A stretch of 64,000 bases of DNA, from the NCBI GenBank assembly GCA_936432065.2, contig OW386289.2, positions 164,237,348 through 164,301,347 on the forward strand, in the 5' to 3' direction. Position numbers and translations under genes: made by a program. Below are positions 1-10,959 of this stretch, in pieces (position 1 is the first letter of the stretch; every line of letters starts with the position of its first letter). The stretch comes from Rutpela maculata. Its lineage: Eukaryota; Arthropoda; Insecta; Coleoptera; Cerambycidae. Under the pieces are notes generated by a model. It did not search any database and was not told the origin of the DNA. It worked only from the letters and a program-made list of their open reading frames with translations.

Positions 1-635
1 GACCGTTTAAGCCAAGGTTCAGACATACACTTGAAAATGGAAATGAAGAGAAGCGATTGGATTTTTGTTTATGGGTCGGTGAGAATTACCTCGTAGATAG
101 AAGTTTTCACAGAATGTTTTTTTTTACTGACAAAGCAACGTTTTGTACCGATGGCTACGTTTCATCACAAAACAGTCGTTATTGGGCTTTTGAAAATCCA
201 AACAATATCATTCACAAACGAAGTCAACGATAAAAAAGTGAATGTATGGTGTGGGATTTTTTGTGATCGAATCGTTGGTCATATTTCTTAGAAGAAAATT
301 TAAATCAGCATGTTTATTTGGATCCTTTGGAAAACTTTGTATTGCCATTTATAAACACTCTGCAACCGGAAGTAAGGCATAACATTTTTTGGCAGCAAGA
401 CGGTTGCCCAGTTCATTCCTCAGTTCTGGTACGGCAGTGATTGACAGATCACTTCGGAGCCAGATGGATGGGAAAATATGCTCCAATTAATTTTTCTGCA
501 AGATCGCCAGACCTTACACCAATAGATTTTTTTCTGTGGGGTGTTTATGCAGATGACCTGCCGCATGATCGAGAAACACTAAAAGCACGAATACAAGACG
601 CGGTGAATGAAGTGAATGTACCCTATGTAGAATAA
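1..635 (+). pseudogene. Mariner-like DDE transposase, 3' part, broken
   Basis: Remnant of a Tc1/mariner (IS630 superfamily) transposase, the enzyme that cuts and pastes its own element. Read across frames, the catalytic-core landmarks appear in order: an FTDKATF segment near 120-140 (first Asp), KVNVWCGIFCDRIVG near 231-275, FWQQDGCPVHSS near 390-420 (second Asp), then ARSPDLTPIDFFLWG near 500-542 (third Asp). The last part is open from 441 to 635. At least two frameshifts or stops lie before 441, so it cannot make protein. The window edge removes the N-terminal DNA-binding half. The SPDLTPIDFFLWG signature is typical of insect mariner-like copies. The exact subfamily is not resolved. Confidence 0.8.
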
Positions 636-856
636 ATTGTTCTTCCACAATCGTTGAAGTTAATGTTATTATGTTATGTTAATAAAGGTACTTCTCTCTT
701 GTGGCATTTTGATGTTTTCTTAATTTATTAATACCCGGTACATCTGATCTAAGATTTTTATATGGTAAATTCATTTTTTTGACAAGCATAATTTTTTATA
801 AGGAATTACTTTTCGTCGTAAAATCAATAATAGAGATGTTTTTCCTTTTGTCGACT

Positions 857-876
857 CCATCCGGGGACACTATATA
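857..876. repeat. Right terminus of the mariner-like element
   Basis: The segment catccggggacactatata matches the ends that follow two other transposase remnants here (cctgggacacactgtata at 42331 and ccagggacacactgta at 60095). This makes it the probable right terminal inverted repeat of the element whose transposase ends at 635. The left end is outside the window. Confidence 0.55.
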
Positions 877-1097
877 TACTTTCAATAACGATATTGTTTA
901 CTAACAGAAATTCCAATAATAAACAAAAATATCTAGAAAAGGCCGATATTTCAAAATCTGTAATAATTTATATAACAGTATATATATACTCATATAGATT
1001 CTAAATGATCTCCTTTAGCACCTCTTTAAAATTTTCTATCGATGTACCAAACACTGGGTGTTTGTAATACCTAGTTAAAATCATTTCAATTTTTTAG

Positions 1098-1285
1098 CAC
1101 TAGCATTTGGATGGTTCATTTACAACCTAGTGGAGAATGCACATGCTAGAAGCCTTCGAAAACAAGGTACATTTGTGGATGACCACCACGAGGAAGAAGA
1201 AGAAGAAGAGGAGTTATGCGAGGACACAGTAGTGATACAGAGGAAATGCGAAGAAGGCGAACTGCCGCCAGGAGGTGAAAAGTAG
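1098..1285 (+). CDS. Candidate host-gene exon (membrane segment plus acidic tail)
   Basis: An AG preceded by a T-rich tract (AG at 1096-1097) opens a reading frame starting with two spare bases, then LAFGWFIYNLVENAHARSLR, a hydrophobic stretch followed by a basic turn. A run of eight Glu follows near 1190-1211, and the frame ends at TAG 1283-1285. This looks like a membrane-anchor end with an acidic cytoplasmic tail. Two endings are possible: the stop at 1283, or splicing at the GT at 1275 into the exon candidate at 1867, which has the right phase. AATAAA signals lie at 1386 and 1399. GC and CpG content exceed the flanks. I do not recognise the protein. The upstream exons would lie outside or be masked by the repeats on the left. 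Confidence 0.5.
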
Positions 1286-1866
1286 AAAGTAGATGTATGC
1301 TAATAATTTCCTTGTGTTTATTATAAAAGTAATATAAGCTGGTAAGCTTCTGAAGTTTTGTAAATACGCTCTTGGAAAGATTGAAAATAAATGTCTAAAA
1401 TAAAATTTCTCATAAAGTCTCGTATTACTTTTCAGTATTAAAAATGTAACTTTTACGAACTTCTCCGGATTATATTAATTTAAAATGTTCCTTCTTCGCG
1501 AAATAAATAAATTCATTCTGAGGATTTAATTTTAAATTCCCCGGAGTTTGTTATAAATGTAAAAATTAGGGCTTAAATTTGTTTTTGGTATATGGCTGTG
1601 GAAAATGATTAAAAGTCGTTTAATTAGGTACTACGTAATTGCCAATTTTAGTTCATAGAGAAAAGTAATTTATCTAATTTTAAGACTTTACGCCATGGAA
1701 TGCCCCGAATCTCTAATTAAATATCATCTATATGCGTAAAACACAGGGCGTTTCTTCTCCGTATTCGCCAGCGGCTTGTATTGAACCGATTTTGATGACT
1801 TTTTTAAATTAAAGATCTCTATCCACAGATATGTCATCATAAATTATTTTTTATTGTTATTTTCAG
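1286..1866. other. Intron or 3' UTR between exon candidates
   Basis: AT-rich sequence without a reading frame. It holds two AATAAA polyadenylation signals (1386-1391 and 1399-1404), which fit a transcript ending here. If the 1275 donor is used, this stretch is instead an intron of about 590 bp. I see no transposon in it. Confidence 0.35.
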
Positions 1867-1991
1867 AGATAAAAACGAAATACAAATTCAAACTAGTGGA
1901 AGGCGAAGAGTATAAACTCTTCGCCGATTTACTGAGCTTTTTATATAATTGTTACACATTCTATAGGATACGCTTCGCAGTTTTCTTGTAA
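1867..1991 (+). CDS. Candidate terminal exon following 1098-1274
   Basis: A strong acceptor (ttgttattttcag, AG at 1865-1866) precedes a frame of 40 codons that begins IKTKYKFKLVEGEEYKLFAD and stops with TAA at 1989-1991. The leading bases AG complete the single base left by a donor at 1275, giving a Glu codon, so the two segments splice in phase. The peptide is not recognised. It contains a perfect 9-bp inverted repeat (GGCGAAGAG / CTCTTCGCC, 1902-1925), which could be a hairpin in the transcript. It could be an alternative last exon, or chance. Confidence 0.35.
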
Positions 1992-2082
1992 ATAATGTTA
2001 GTTTTTGGACATTCTGAATTTTGCGAAACCAACTTTGTTGTGAATAAAAAAATATATGAAAAAAAAAAAAAATGAAAAAGAA

Positions 2083-2160
2083 ACCTCCCTGTCAGGGATT
2101 CGAACACAAGACCTTTCGATCTCCAGACAAAGCTTTAGCCATTGACCATCACACATCACC
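2083..2160 (-). repeat. tRNA-derived SINE-like sequence
   Basis: On the minus strand a box-A-like TGGTCAATGGCTAAAGC (2148-2132) is followed by a box-B-like GTGTTCGAATCCC (2106-2094), spaced as in a Pol III promoter. A long T run follows (2080-2058), which fits a Pol III terminator. The D, anticodon and T arms do not pair properly, so this is not a functional tRNA. A tRNA-headed SINE or tRNA pseudogene is the best reading. Confidence 0.45.
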
Positions 2161-2165
2161 ACAAT

Positions 2166-3342
2166 AATTGAACGTCTGTAGTATATAGCTCTAGTAATAT
2201 ATTTCAACGAATTAATATTATTATGAAATATACCTATTAGTAAAATGTATAAACAAAAAAATATAGAGAATAAAATTTCGCAAGATTTCTATTTAAGTAC
2301 AAATGACAAAAATTAAGAAAATATATTTTTTTAAATTTAAATGATTAATAACTTTTTATTTACTGATTGATTTTTTTCAAAAATAGGGTTCTTCCTCTAG
2401 CTAACGCTAACTTATTTTCCTAATTATGATACAATCGTAAACAATTAAAATCTGATTTCGACAGTATAATATGGATATGATTAATTTTTGCGTTTAGCCG
2501 GTATCCCTGTAAGCGAAAATGAAAAATTTAACGGTGACAATAATTTATTTATTTCCATTATTTTATTAGTTAGCGATTTGTTATCTCAAAAAAAAAACAG
2601 CGTGGAAAGAATGAGGAATACCCGGCCTCATTAATTCCGGTTACATCACTAAAAGACCTAAAAGTAATCAAGCACAATACAATATAATTATAGCTTTATA
2701 AATGAAAGAAATGTAGCAAGTATAATTTTTAAGTTGCTTGCTGCCAAGTAATCCCGGAAACTCTAAACTAATGATCTAGATATTGCCAAAGTGATTTAAT
2801 AAACTGGAAAGAAAATTACGATTTTATACAGCAGTTTTAGTTCAGCAAGTCAAGGAGTTAAGCTAAAACGTATTTGATGTTATTATTATCTACCAGAGGG
2901 ATGTTTCAGAACGAGGAGAATTTTAAAATTCAGTTAAAATTTCCGCAGAACAAGTTTCAAAGTTTTGTTTCTTTTATACGCGAGTCGTTTTATGTTAAAT
3001 CAATCATTAAATCGACAAAATACCTTTCTAGGACTGATTAAGAATTAGATAACTAAAAAGAGAACCTTCTTGAACTTCTTTTACATTCGTTTACATGCAA
3101 ATCATAATACTGCGGAAGCCCACCCTAACTGTACGTGCACCACCCCCTCGATCCCTGGGGAAGTCCATAAAATTTTCTACAATTTCGTTCCTTGTCCTAG
3201 TTCCTAGTCTACAGTATAGACGAGGTTACTCATACGTTGAGGAGTTGTAGTCGACTATTTAAAAGTCTTTTCGTAATACTTTCTGGTCTATACCCGTCAA
3301 CCGTTACCAGCATAAAATTCAATATAGAACGTAAGTAACACC
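2166..3342. other. AT-rich non-coding stretch, nothing recognised
   Basis: No open frame, splice pair or transposase motif. A short GC-richer patch at about 3110-3170 has no recognisable content. Confidence 0.4.
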
Positions 3343-3850
3343 TCATTCGCTTTCAGATTCACTATCGCTGTCTCCCAATATATTAAATAGTTCTTCCAAG
3401 TCTTCCAACTCTTCTTCATTGCTTCATTTATCGTTATCAACCTCACTTTAGTCTATTATAATTTGATTTGAAATCATCTCCTGAAGAATTTCAGTGAGGC
3501 ATTATTTTATCTACTGAACACCAAACCATTTTCTTGCCATCCGTAATCATTTCAAGGCTTTGGAATATGTGAATAACTTCGTCGGCTAATCGCCAAGTAC
3601 GCGTTTGGTAAACGCTCCTTTTAAAATTCTCCATAAGACAAGCTCTTGATGGTGGAATCGAAAAAAAATCAACTTTAGTGTCAATTGATAAAGACAAATC
3701 TTTGTTACCACATTTCTGTCTAATGGCAATTAGAGGAAGTTCGTCCATGCTAGCGCATTTCTTTGACCCACATATGGCTCATGTAAACTCCTCTAATAAT
3801 GTGACTAATTTATCATCAATATTCCAGCTGCTTCCCAAATCTTGTTAATG
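3343..3850 (-). pseudogene. Decayed C-terminal part of a HAFSGCDTTSA/CXC-type family protein
   Basis: The minus strand carries a run of 85 codons (3748-3491) with IPPSRACLMENFKRSVYQTR and a following TWRLADEV. This is the block that in this uncharacterised arthropod family follows the HAFSGCDTTSA region (compare LPPTSAAARQH at 9841 in the same window). Upstream, in the same frame after a stop, LVTLLEEFT is readable near 3815-3788. Downstream, after a frameshift at about 3490, an acidic tail with two in-frame stops ends in GDSDSESE and TGA at 3343-3345. The pattern LEEF, then IPPSR, then an acidic end matches family order, but stops and a frameshift show it is dead. The HAFSGC block itself is absent. 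Family function is unknown to me. Confidence 0.5.
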
Positions 3851-5525
3851 TTCGGATATATTTGGTATATTTCGGAGAAAGTAACATTTTTAGGGGTTTT
3901 ATTGTTCTTTTTCCGTTTTCGAGATAAATGTCTGCAAATTATAATATTATTATTATTAATTTTTCTTTTCGTATATTTTATTTTTTGTTATGTTAATAAT
4001 ATAAAGTTGTATTATACGCGTTACAATAATTGTCACAGGTATTTCCTCTAAATCATTTATCGATATATGAATTTCCATGTTTTCTTAATTTTGGACTCAT
4101 TTATCTGGAAAATGGTAACTCCAATCAAAATATTGTATAGGAACAAAATTGTAGAAAATTTTATGCACTCTGTTTTTTATGAAAAAAGTTTTTGACCATC
4201 TTTTTTAGTATTTGTGTTAAATGACAAAAACAACATTGGCAACAGTTTCTTTTAACATATGGTCGCCATTTTGAAAGTACAGCCAATTTTTTTTTTGGCT
4301 AAAATTAATAATGTCTAAAATTGTTCCTTAAGTTTTAATCTTTATGAAAATCATTGTCCCCTAGATGCAAGATATGGTTTATGCAAATATCTTTATAACT
4401 AGGAATTTTGTCAAAAAATGTTAAGTGGACAGGGTGGTCACGTGAACATTAGAACCCCATTTAACTTTGCTATTTTTTGAGTTACTTAAAAAAATTAAAA
4501 AATAAAAGTTACAGACATATGCGTTTTCCAAAAATCAACTCAGAAAAATAATTGACAGTCGCCCAGCCCTGTACATCGACGAGCAAATCTGTTGTATACG
4601 TTATGGAAAATTATGGGGAAATCAAGGGAAAATCATGCAAAATCTTCATCGTAATAAACTATTGAGCATGCGCGGTTTGAATTTTAATGTCTGCGCGTAC
4701 TCCCAATATTTCCTTATTCACTGTCATTCGCATTCAGTTATTTAGATAAGTTGGTAGGATTTCGTGCAAAGAAACTTTTTGAAAAATATTTTTTTGCATC
4801 AAATTTTATAATAATATGATTACCTCATAAGAAAATATTTGTATACTTGTTGATAATCAATACAATCATGAGATTTAGAGCCTCTGGAATCTTCATCTAC
4901 CTACATAGATATTTTAGATGTACTCATCGATTTTGGTAATATTGAATTTGGTGGAAATAAGAGAGAAATTACAGGAAATCACAGAAAAGGGTAAATCAAC
5001 GGAGATCAAAGGAAAATCACAGGAAAACAAGAGGAAATCAAGAGGTCACAGAAAATAGGAGGAAAGATAAAAAAATCAAGGTAACCATTGCAAATGGGAA
5101 AGTTTGGTGTACAAATATTGGGTTGCCATTTACCCCTCATTTTTTGAAAGTTTAGTGTTTTTCACCACGTTCTAAGAGTCAAAATTTTTCGCGAGTTTTG
5201 GCGATTAACTCAAAAATTTCAAAAGTCTATAAACAAAATATGTTGAGAGACAATTCAATCCTCAACAATTTTGTTTCCAGAATAACCCGATTACCTTGTG
5301 ATAAAAATTGGCCAGGAAGTGGCTAATTGTTGGGTAAAAAGTTTGTTCTTATGAAAATTTAAAATGTAAATTTATACTTTTAAATTGCATTGTGGCAAAT
5401 AAGTCATTTAAACGTGTTTTGCAAATAAAAAAACGCCTATGCTATATCATTTGAATTTTTATATAAAATATTTATTAATATTCTCAAATACATAAAATTT
5501 TGCAAGATTTTGGTCTTAATTTCAG
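3851..5525. other. AT-rich non-coding stretch with a purine-rich run
   Basis: No gene seen. Between about 4960 and 5090 the plus strand is strongly purine-rich, with irregular repeats of ggaaatcacag/ggaaaatcac, a degenerate minisatellite. A ggggaaatcaagggaaaatc piece at about 4616 is related. The rest shows nothing. Confidence 0.4.
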
Positions 5526-5650
5526 CCACGTTGACCCGTCATTTATTGACTTACTTTTTTCATTTAACTGCAAATACAATGGAACAATTTCATTATGAAT
5601 TTACAAGTAAACAGAAGTATCCACAATGTCCTGACATTACACGTGGTTTG
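5526..5650 (+). CDS. Candidate internal exon
   Basis: The 125-bp segment lies between an acceptor (ggtcttaatttcag, AG 5524-5525) and a consensus donor (TTG|GTAAGTATA, GT at 5651). One frame is open throughout and includes MEQFHYEFTSKQKYPQCPD with an internal ATG. A second frame is open for two thirds. The splice sites are better than the coding signal. The product is not recognised. It ends in phase 0, which does not match the open phase of the next candidate at 6391. Confidence 0.22.
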
Positions 5651-6390
5651 GTAAGTATAAGTCGCAATTTGAATGAGGTACCTTATCCTAGTCCACTTAC
5701 TTTCGAGATACCCTGTATAAGCTATATCTAGTAGCTCTTAACAATTCATTTGTGTTTCATTATTTATACAAGGTGCGAATCGAGGTTAGATAAAATATCG
5801 TACATAAATATTGTACTAAGGTCAAAAGTGAATTTTGGTATTTGTTTATTTATAATGTATTACAATGTTGGCCTCACTCACTCGTCCGATTATAGAAACC
5901 TTAATAAAATATCTTTGGAATGAATCAGTTTGGTAAATCCTCTATCGGCGCATAAATCAATTTTTCATGAATGGAGAGCTTCCATTGATCGGACGAATCA
6001 ATACTGTTGTGTTTATTTTTAGTATAATCATAAAACATAAAAATAAAATCGTATGATAAATATACCCCAGATCCATATAAAGATGTTAACTACTTTCACC
6101 AAAACATAAAAATGTATTTTTAGATGCCTGCTTCTTAATCTCAATTAAGAAGTTGTCACGCGAACCGAAATTTGCGATGTGTTTGTGTTTTGCCATTATC
6201 GCTGCTGATTATCAGATTTATAATTTAATTTTAGAATATTCTACCTCTACTCACGGCATTTGAATTTATAAATAGGTACTTTGGCTCCAGAGCTAGCATG
6301 AAACCGTTCAAATTGTGCAAGTTTTGTAACATAAAATAAAGATATTTCAGAACATGATATTCTGATCGATTTGTTTTGTTCCACATTTAG
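5651..6390. other. Non-coding stretch with one short inverted repeat
   Basis: No gene seen. The segments actcgtccgattat (about 5881) and attgatcggacgaat (about 5985) are near-perfect inverted copies about 90 bp apart, perhaps the remains of a small MITE. Confidence 0.3.
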
Positions 6391-6500
6391 CTGTGTACAT
6401 CGTATAGATTGTCACCGCGCGATACCAGGACGGAATATCAAGCTACAATATTCAACAGCTGAAATGTCTGCAAATAAACGTACGGACGCCTGTCCAAAAG
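6391..6500 (+). CDS. Candidate internal exon
   Basis: An acceptor with a T-rich tract (tttgttttgttccacatttag, AG 6389-6390) and a donor AAAG|GTATGG (GT at 6501) bound 110 bp with clearly higher CpG and GC content than the surroundings. One frame is fully open (beginning CVHRIDCHRAIPGRN, ending DACPK plus one base). That single leftover base fits the two leading bases of the exon candidate at 16411. The protein is not recognised. A chance island cannot be excluded. Confidence 0.25.
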
Positions 6501-6880
6501 GTATGGAAATATTGTGCGTAATGAATGTCGACTCTATGTGTACACGGGGGTGTACATATGTACATTTGAGTACATATGGGAAAAGTTATGAAATAAAAAG
6601 GAAACAGACTTTCAGGTTATGATGGCCAGTGGCGTACTCAAAGTCGGTATACGTTCGGAGATTGGTGAACCTTCTTGGAGTTCTCAACATAAAAATGCCA
6701 GAACGGAACCCTTACTGTGAGATTTCGTTGTCCGCCTGCTTGTCTGTCTCACTCAAATGTCCACGAAATCGTTAAGATATCAAGTAGAAATTTGAAAGAT
6801 ACATACGCAAAATTGTGTGTATAAATGACCAAAAAATGTTTGTAATGGGTTTGTTACCGATAATTATTTTTTCGTTATTA
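6501..6880. other. Non-coding stretch, nothing recognised
   Basis: No open frame of substance. It includes short tcccac/cacacgg patches without identifiable function. Confidence 0.3.
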
Positions 6881-7373
6881 CTTCCACATCCAGTAACGAC
6901 AAAAAAATTTTAAAAAACTTTTATTTTTCAAATAGGCTTAGAATATCACGAAACGTCGAGATTTTAAGTTTGAGCAAAAAAATTTCTGTCTGTCTGTCGG
7001 TCTGTAACTTTTTTTTGTGCGCACGTTTACTCTGGAACCGTTTGAGATATTGACTTGAAATTTGGTACACATATGTACTTTAACGAGATCTAGAACTAGA
7101 TTATATTTTCCTCTTGTTCCATCGAAGAGTTGGGGGGTAAATTGGGGTAAATTTGGGGTAAATAGGTAAATCACAGGTAAGAGTTCATAAAATTGTTATT
7201 TAGTGTATACAAGAGAAGATAAGGTCTCAAAATAACTTTGGCATTAGCCACCCCCATTACCACCCCCACCTCATTATTAAAGGGGATGAAAAAAGTTGTG
7301 ATTTAGTGTGTGTACAAGAACCAGAAACCTCAAAATAGGTTTTTACTTTATCCACCCCCACTACCACCCTATT
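6881..7373 (+). mobile_element. Dispersed repeat family copy 1 (3'-truncated)
   Basis: Begins TTA|CTTCCACATCCAG and continues with the family body: tgtctgtctgtcggtctg, gcgcacgtttactctggaac, ttggtacacatatgtact, then the ggggtaaat repeats and the cacccccattaccaccccc block. It stops within that block at about 7373, so the right end is missing. The copy also lacks 11 bp of the left-end palindrome (cttccacatccag is joined directly to taacgac). On the minus strand it keeps the family's shared open frame. Confidence 0.85.
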
Positions 7374-7655
7374 TCCCATTTGAATGAAATCAAGTATAGA
7401 ATAAATTAGGATCTACTTATGACCAGAAAAACATTCGCCTGCTACAAAGGCAAAGCCACCTGCGCTACCAAAATATGCTGAACACGGGTGTTAATGGAAT
7501 CATTAGATAGGTCATAGTTTCCAGAACTTTCAAGGTATAAGAATCAAGCCTGGCCGGGATAATATAGACCAGATATTGTTGATTTTCCATTATTTGACAT
7601 TTTTTACTTCAAATGGAATATACATAAATTTTTATAAAAACTCATAGATTAAAAT
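7374..7655. other. Short non-coding stretch
   Basis: No gene seen between the truncated repeat copy and the LINE tail. Confidence 0.3.
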
Positions 7656-7740
7656 ATAATAATAATAATAATAACAGTCTTTATTCCACAATAATATAAA
7701 TATACAAACAAATAAACAAGACACATATTTCAGTAAATTG
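7656..7740 (-). mobile_element. LINE 3' end remnant with (TAA)n tail
   Basis: On the minus strand the sequence reads tgtggaataaagactg followed by (TTA)n at 7675-7656. This is an AATAAA-type end plus trinucleotide tail, like that of the LINEs at 23901 and 59410. No coding part remains, so it is a severely 5'-truncated insertion. Confidence 0.45.
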
Positions 7741-7757
7741 TGGAAAAGGCGGAGTTC

Positions 7758-7788
7758 AAGCATTTTGGATTTGTCGTCCAAAATGCTT
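7758..7788. repeat. Perfect 12-bp inverted repeat
   Basis: AAGCATTTTGGA at 7758-7769 and TCCAAAATGCTT at 7777-7788 form a perfect 12-bp stem with a 7-base loop. It may be a hairpin in RNA or a MITE core. About 60 bp downstream is aacaccctgtatatt (7838), which resembles the end of a TA-inserting element. Confidence 0.5.
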
Positions 7789-8717
7789 GCTCTTCCACTC
7801 AACCTCGAAAATGTAACATATATGAATGTATTTTAAAAACACCCTGTATATTAGTCAATTCGGTCAAATTAACAGGCATTTTCTTAATATTCTTAGAATT
7901 ACATGACTAACGAATGATGGGTGGGTAAAATAGTAAATTCAATAAAGGAAAATTTTAAATAATCGATTAATTTCGAAGGCAAGCTACTTTGGACGAGGTA
8001 ATAAATTCTTCTAAAAAATTATAAAAAAAAGTTATCCAATTAACTACTGATGCGTGTCTTACTAAATATATTAATCTTTAATAGATTCCAGAACAACTCT
8101 CAGGAGGCGGGTGCCACGAAGTTAAATGACAAAGAACATTATCCTTAAAAGGGAGTTAACTCGATTTAAGGAAAGTAGCACAAGTTTTAACTTGTTTAAA
8201 CTCCTAACTTTTTAATATAAAGTCAATAACTGAAAATATTTTGAGAGGATTTTTTAATGCTGGTGAATATATAATTATGCTTTTAATAAAAACAAAAGGT
8301 ATATCTTAAGGGACGTGTGCACTTGAGAGGAACTTGAGACTTATCCCAATGTATATGGCACAAACACGAAAACACTTCAATACTATTACTCGACGTGCCA
8401 TTCGTCAACCATATTGGGATAATCCAGCTATATAGGGATTCCACCTCGGAATGAAAGATAATAAGATATAAACTTGTATAAATCTTTGTTTTGGCATTTT
8501 ATAATTTGACTCAAAAGTGTAATAGAATCTCGTGTACGCGAGTCAATATATTCAAGATCAAAGGTCGCAAGAATCGTTTTTTTCTAAATATCTCGTTTTC
8601 TGTGCTCTAAATGACATTTTGTTTTATCATAAAAGTTGTAGAGTATAAAATTCTCTTCAAATTTTGTTTCAAGCAACACTTTATACATTCAACCGTTCTT
8701 GAGATAGAGCGCGAAGA
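7789..8717. other. Non-coding stretch with a short inverted repeat
   Basis: No gene. The segment tatcccaatgtatatggcac (8342) is partly inverted in gtgccattcgtcaaccatattgggata (8394-8420). The rest shows nothing recognisable. Confidence 0.3.
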
Positions 8718-10290
8718 GTGGGGAGCGATGGTGGATTTCTTTTGCACCGCGTCTCTGTTGTTTTGAATAAATACAAAGGTTTGCAAACACATTATGGCTC
8801 AAGTATTGTTGTTGTATTTGACTATTGTAAAAACATTAAAGCAATGGAACAACTAAGAAGAACTGCTGCTCTTTCAAAATCTGACGAAGTTTGTTTTGAT
8901 CAAACAATGATTGTGCCAATCAGTCAAGAAAAATTTTTATCGAATCGATATAATAAAAAAAAACTTTATTGACATGCTTATTGAGAAATTAAAAACTGTT
9001 AAAATTACGACAAAACAAGCCAGAGATATTGCTGATGTTCTTATCGTCGAAACAGCCATTACATTGATCTGCTAGTTCTTTTAATAGGACCTAATCAATC
9101 ACATCAACAAGAAATTTTCTTTAAAAAAATTGGCAAAGGCAATGTGAAGACACAAATATATTCCGCTGAAAGTTTCGACAAATATCCTCGTTCTAAACAA
9201 TACATTTTATTTTTGCACGCTTTCAGTGGCTGTGACACGACTTCTGCGCTCTTAAAAAAAGGAAAAACATCATTTCTTAAAACGTTAGAGAAACTTCCTA
9301 ATTTGGATCAATTGGTTCAAGTATTTCAGCAAGTAGACTGCTCACTGGAAACATATTGTTTGAATATATATGAGGTTAGAGCACCTTAGAACTAGTATAA
9401 ACTTATATTAACAAAAGTACGTGTATTTCATATTCAATTACGTCTTATTTACTACCAGTTGCTATATTTAATGTTTTAATAAAATTCATTCACCTCAACC
9501 CATACAGAGAGAGACTCGTGTATGCAAAATTTCCATGTCTGGAGAATAGAACAGAGACGTGTGTTTTCGCCTGTCAGTTTTTTTTTTTTTATGGTCTAAT
9601 CCATCTGGCGTCCAACTCTATTAATAGTGTTCTATTTTTGTTTGCTATACAACATTTTTCAGTATTGGTCATTACCAGATTCTTCTTCTTCTTCTTTATT
9701 TAGCACGCAGAAACAGTACATTTAAAGTACGTATCTTTTTAGCAATATATAATGCTCCAAAATCAGAACACAATATTGACAATTTTCGATATACGCAATT
9801 CATCAAATCAACAAGACTTAACAAACCGGTGCAGTTATCAACTCTTCCACCTACAAGTGCAGCAGCTCGACAGCATATCATTCGTGTCTACTACCAGATC
9901 CAAACTTGGTTAGGGAATGATTTAGAACCTCAGAAATGGGGCTGGGTACTGCAAAATGAAATCCTGGAACCGATAACAACATTATTACCACCAGCACCAG
10001 ATGAACTGCTCAATACAATAGTTTGCAACTGTAAGAATGGTTGTGGTTCGCGCTGCGGATGTAGAAAGTCAGGGTTGCAATGCTCTTCAGCTTGTGGTCA
10101 TTGTAATGGACAAGCATGTCTCAACGCTTCATCATATTCAAATGATATCGATGAAGAAAGTGAATATGTACCTGAAATCCTTGAAGCTTTGGAGTCGAAC
10201 GTAACAGACAACGAGGAAGATGATAAACAATTTGAAATTCAAGTTGAGCGACAGGAAGAAGAAGACGATGATGAAGAAGAAGAAAATTAA
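8718..10290 (+). pseudogene. Tesmin-like CXC / HAFSGCDTTSA family gene copy, broken
   Basis: A decayed copy of an uncharacterised arthropod family. In order: IVVVFDYCKNIKAMEQLRR (about 8805-8862), QEKFLSNRYNKK, a frameshift at the A run near 8955, ADVLIVETAI near 9033-9062, a small deletion or frameshift, then LLVLLIGPNQS, and HAFSGCDTTSALLKKGK (about 9217-9267). After about 9375 the frame is lost until FLAIYNAPKSEHN (9736 on). Then come LPPTSAAARQH, WLGNDLEP, and a Cys-rich block CNCKNGCGSRCGCRK plus CSSACGHCNGQAC (10024-10119), with an acidic tail ending at 10290. The Cys block resembles the tesmin/TSO1 CXC DNA-binding motif. The N-terminal part has the look of a PIN-like nuclease fold, which is inference. 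A pyrimidine tract ending in AG (9684-9703) suggests that 9375-9703 was an intron. Confidence 0.6.
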
Positions 10291-10959
10291 GTTGCATATT
10301 TGCTATTAATAATAAAAATAACAAAAAAAAGTCGAGAGCATTTTTATGTAAAATTTCATGCTTTTCAATTTTTATTTGAAACTTTTTTTACTAGCTTTTA
10401 TTATATTTTTTTTCACCCCTTCTCGGGGTCTTGAAAAAAAAATTCTTTCATTAATCGTGTTCAAATACTTCAAAGTAACTTATATCAAAAATTCAAGTAT
10501 TTATCTCAAAATTTTGATTGTCGACCTATTTGATTGGACTAAAACTCGGATTTCTGCTTACTTAGATAAATATCTAATTTTAATTTGTTGTAAGTTTGGC
10601 AGCTATCAGTAAATGCTCTACAACTCTTGCTGTACAGAGAGTAGTTAGTGTCAGTCGATGGTTTTGATGGAGAAATTGTATCACAACGGAATTAGAAGCT
10701 GTACTCTCAGTATAATAAATACAAAATACAACGCAATGTACGGGGCGACCGTAAATGCTTCTTCACTGTGTATGGATCTCTCCCTTGGCGTCAGGAAGAA
10801 TTATGAATGAATAATGAATTGTTTCGAACGGGTCTTTTCATTGAGTTTTGTTTTCCGGTGCCAACAATCAGAAATTTTTAAGTGTTCGTGTACGCGAAAA
10901 TTACGCGAGAAATCACCGATAGTTTTATAGTTTCAATCCCAATTATTTCTAAGTGCCCC
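10291..10959. other. Non-coding stretch
   Basis: Begins with the probable 3' UTR of the preceding pseudogene (AATAAA near 10312). After that I see no coding or repeat signal. Confidence 0.35.

Noticed and set aside
441..635. Stand-alone small gene starting with an apparent Met
   Set aside because: The frame starts with TTG, and the content is the tail of a broken transposase.
2083..2160. Functional tRNA gene
   Set aside because: Box A and box B are present but acceptor, anticodon and T stems do not pair.
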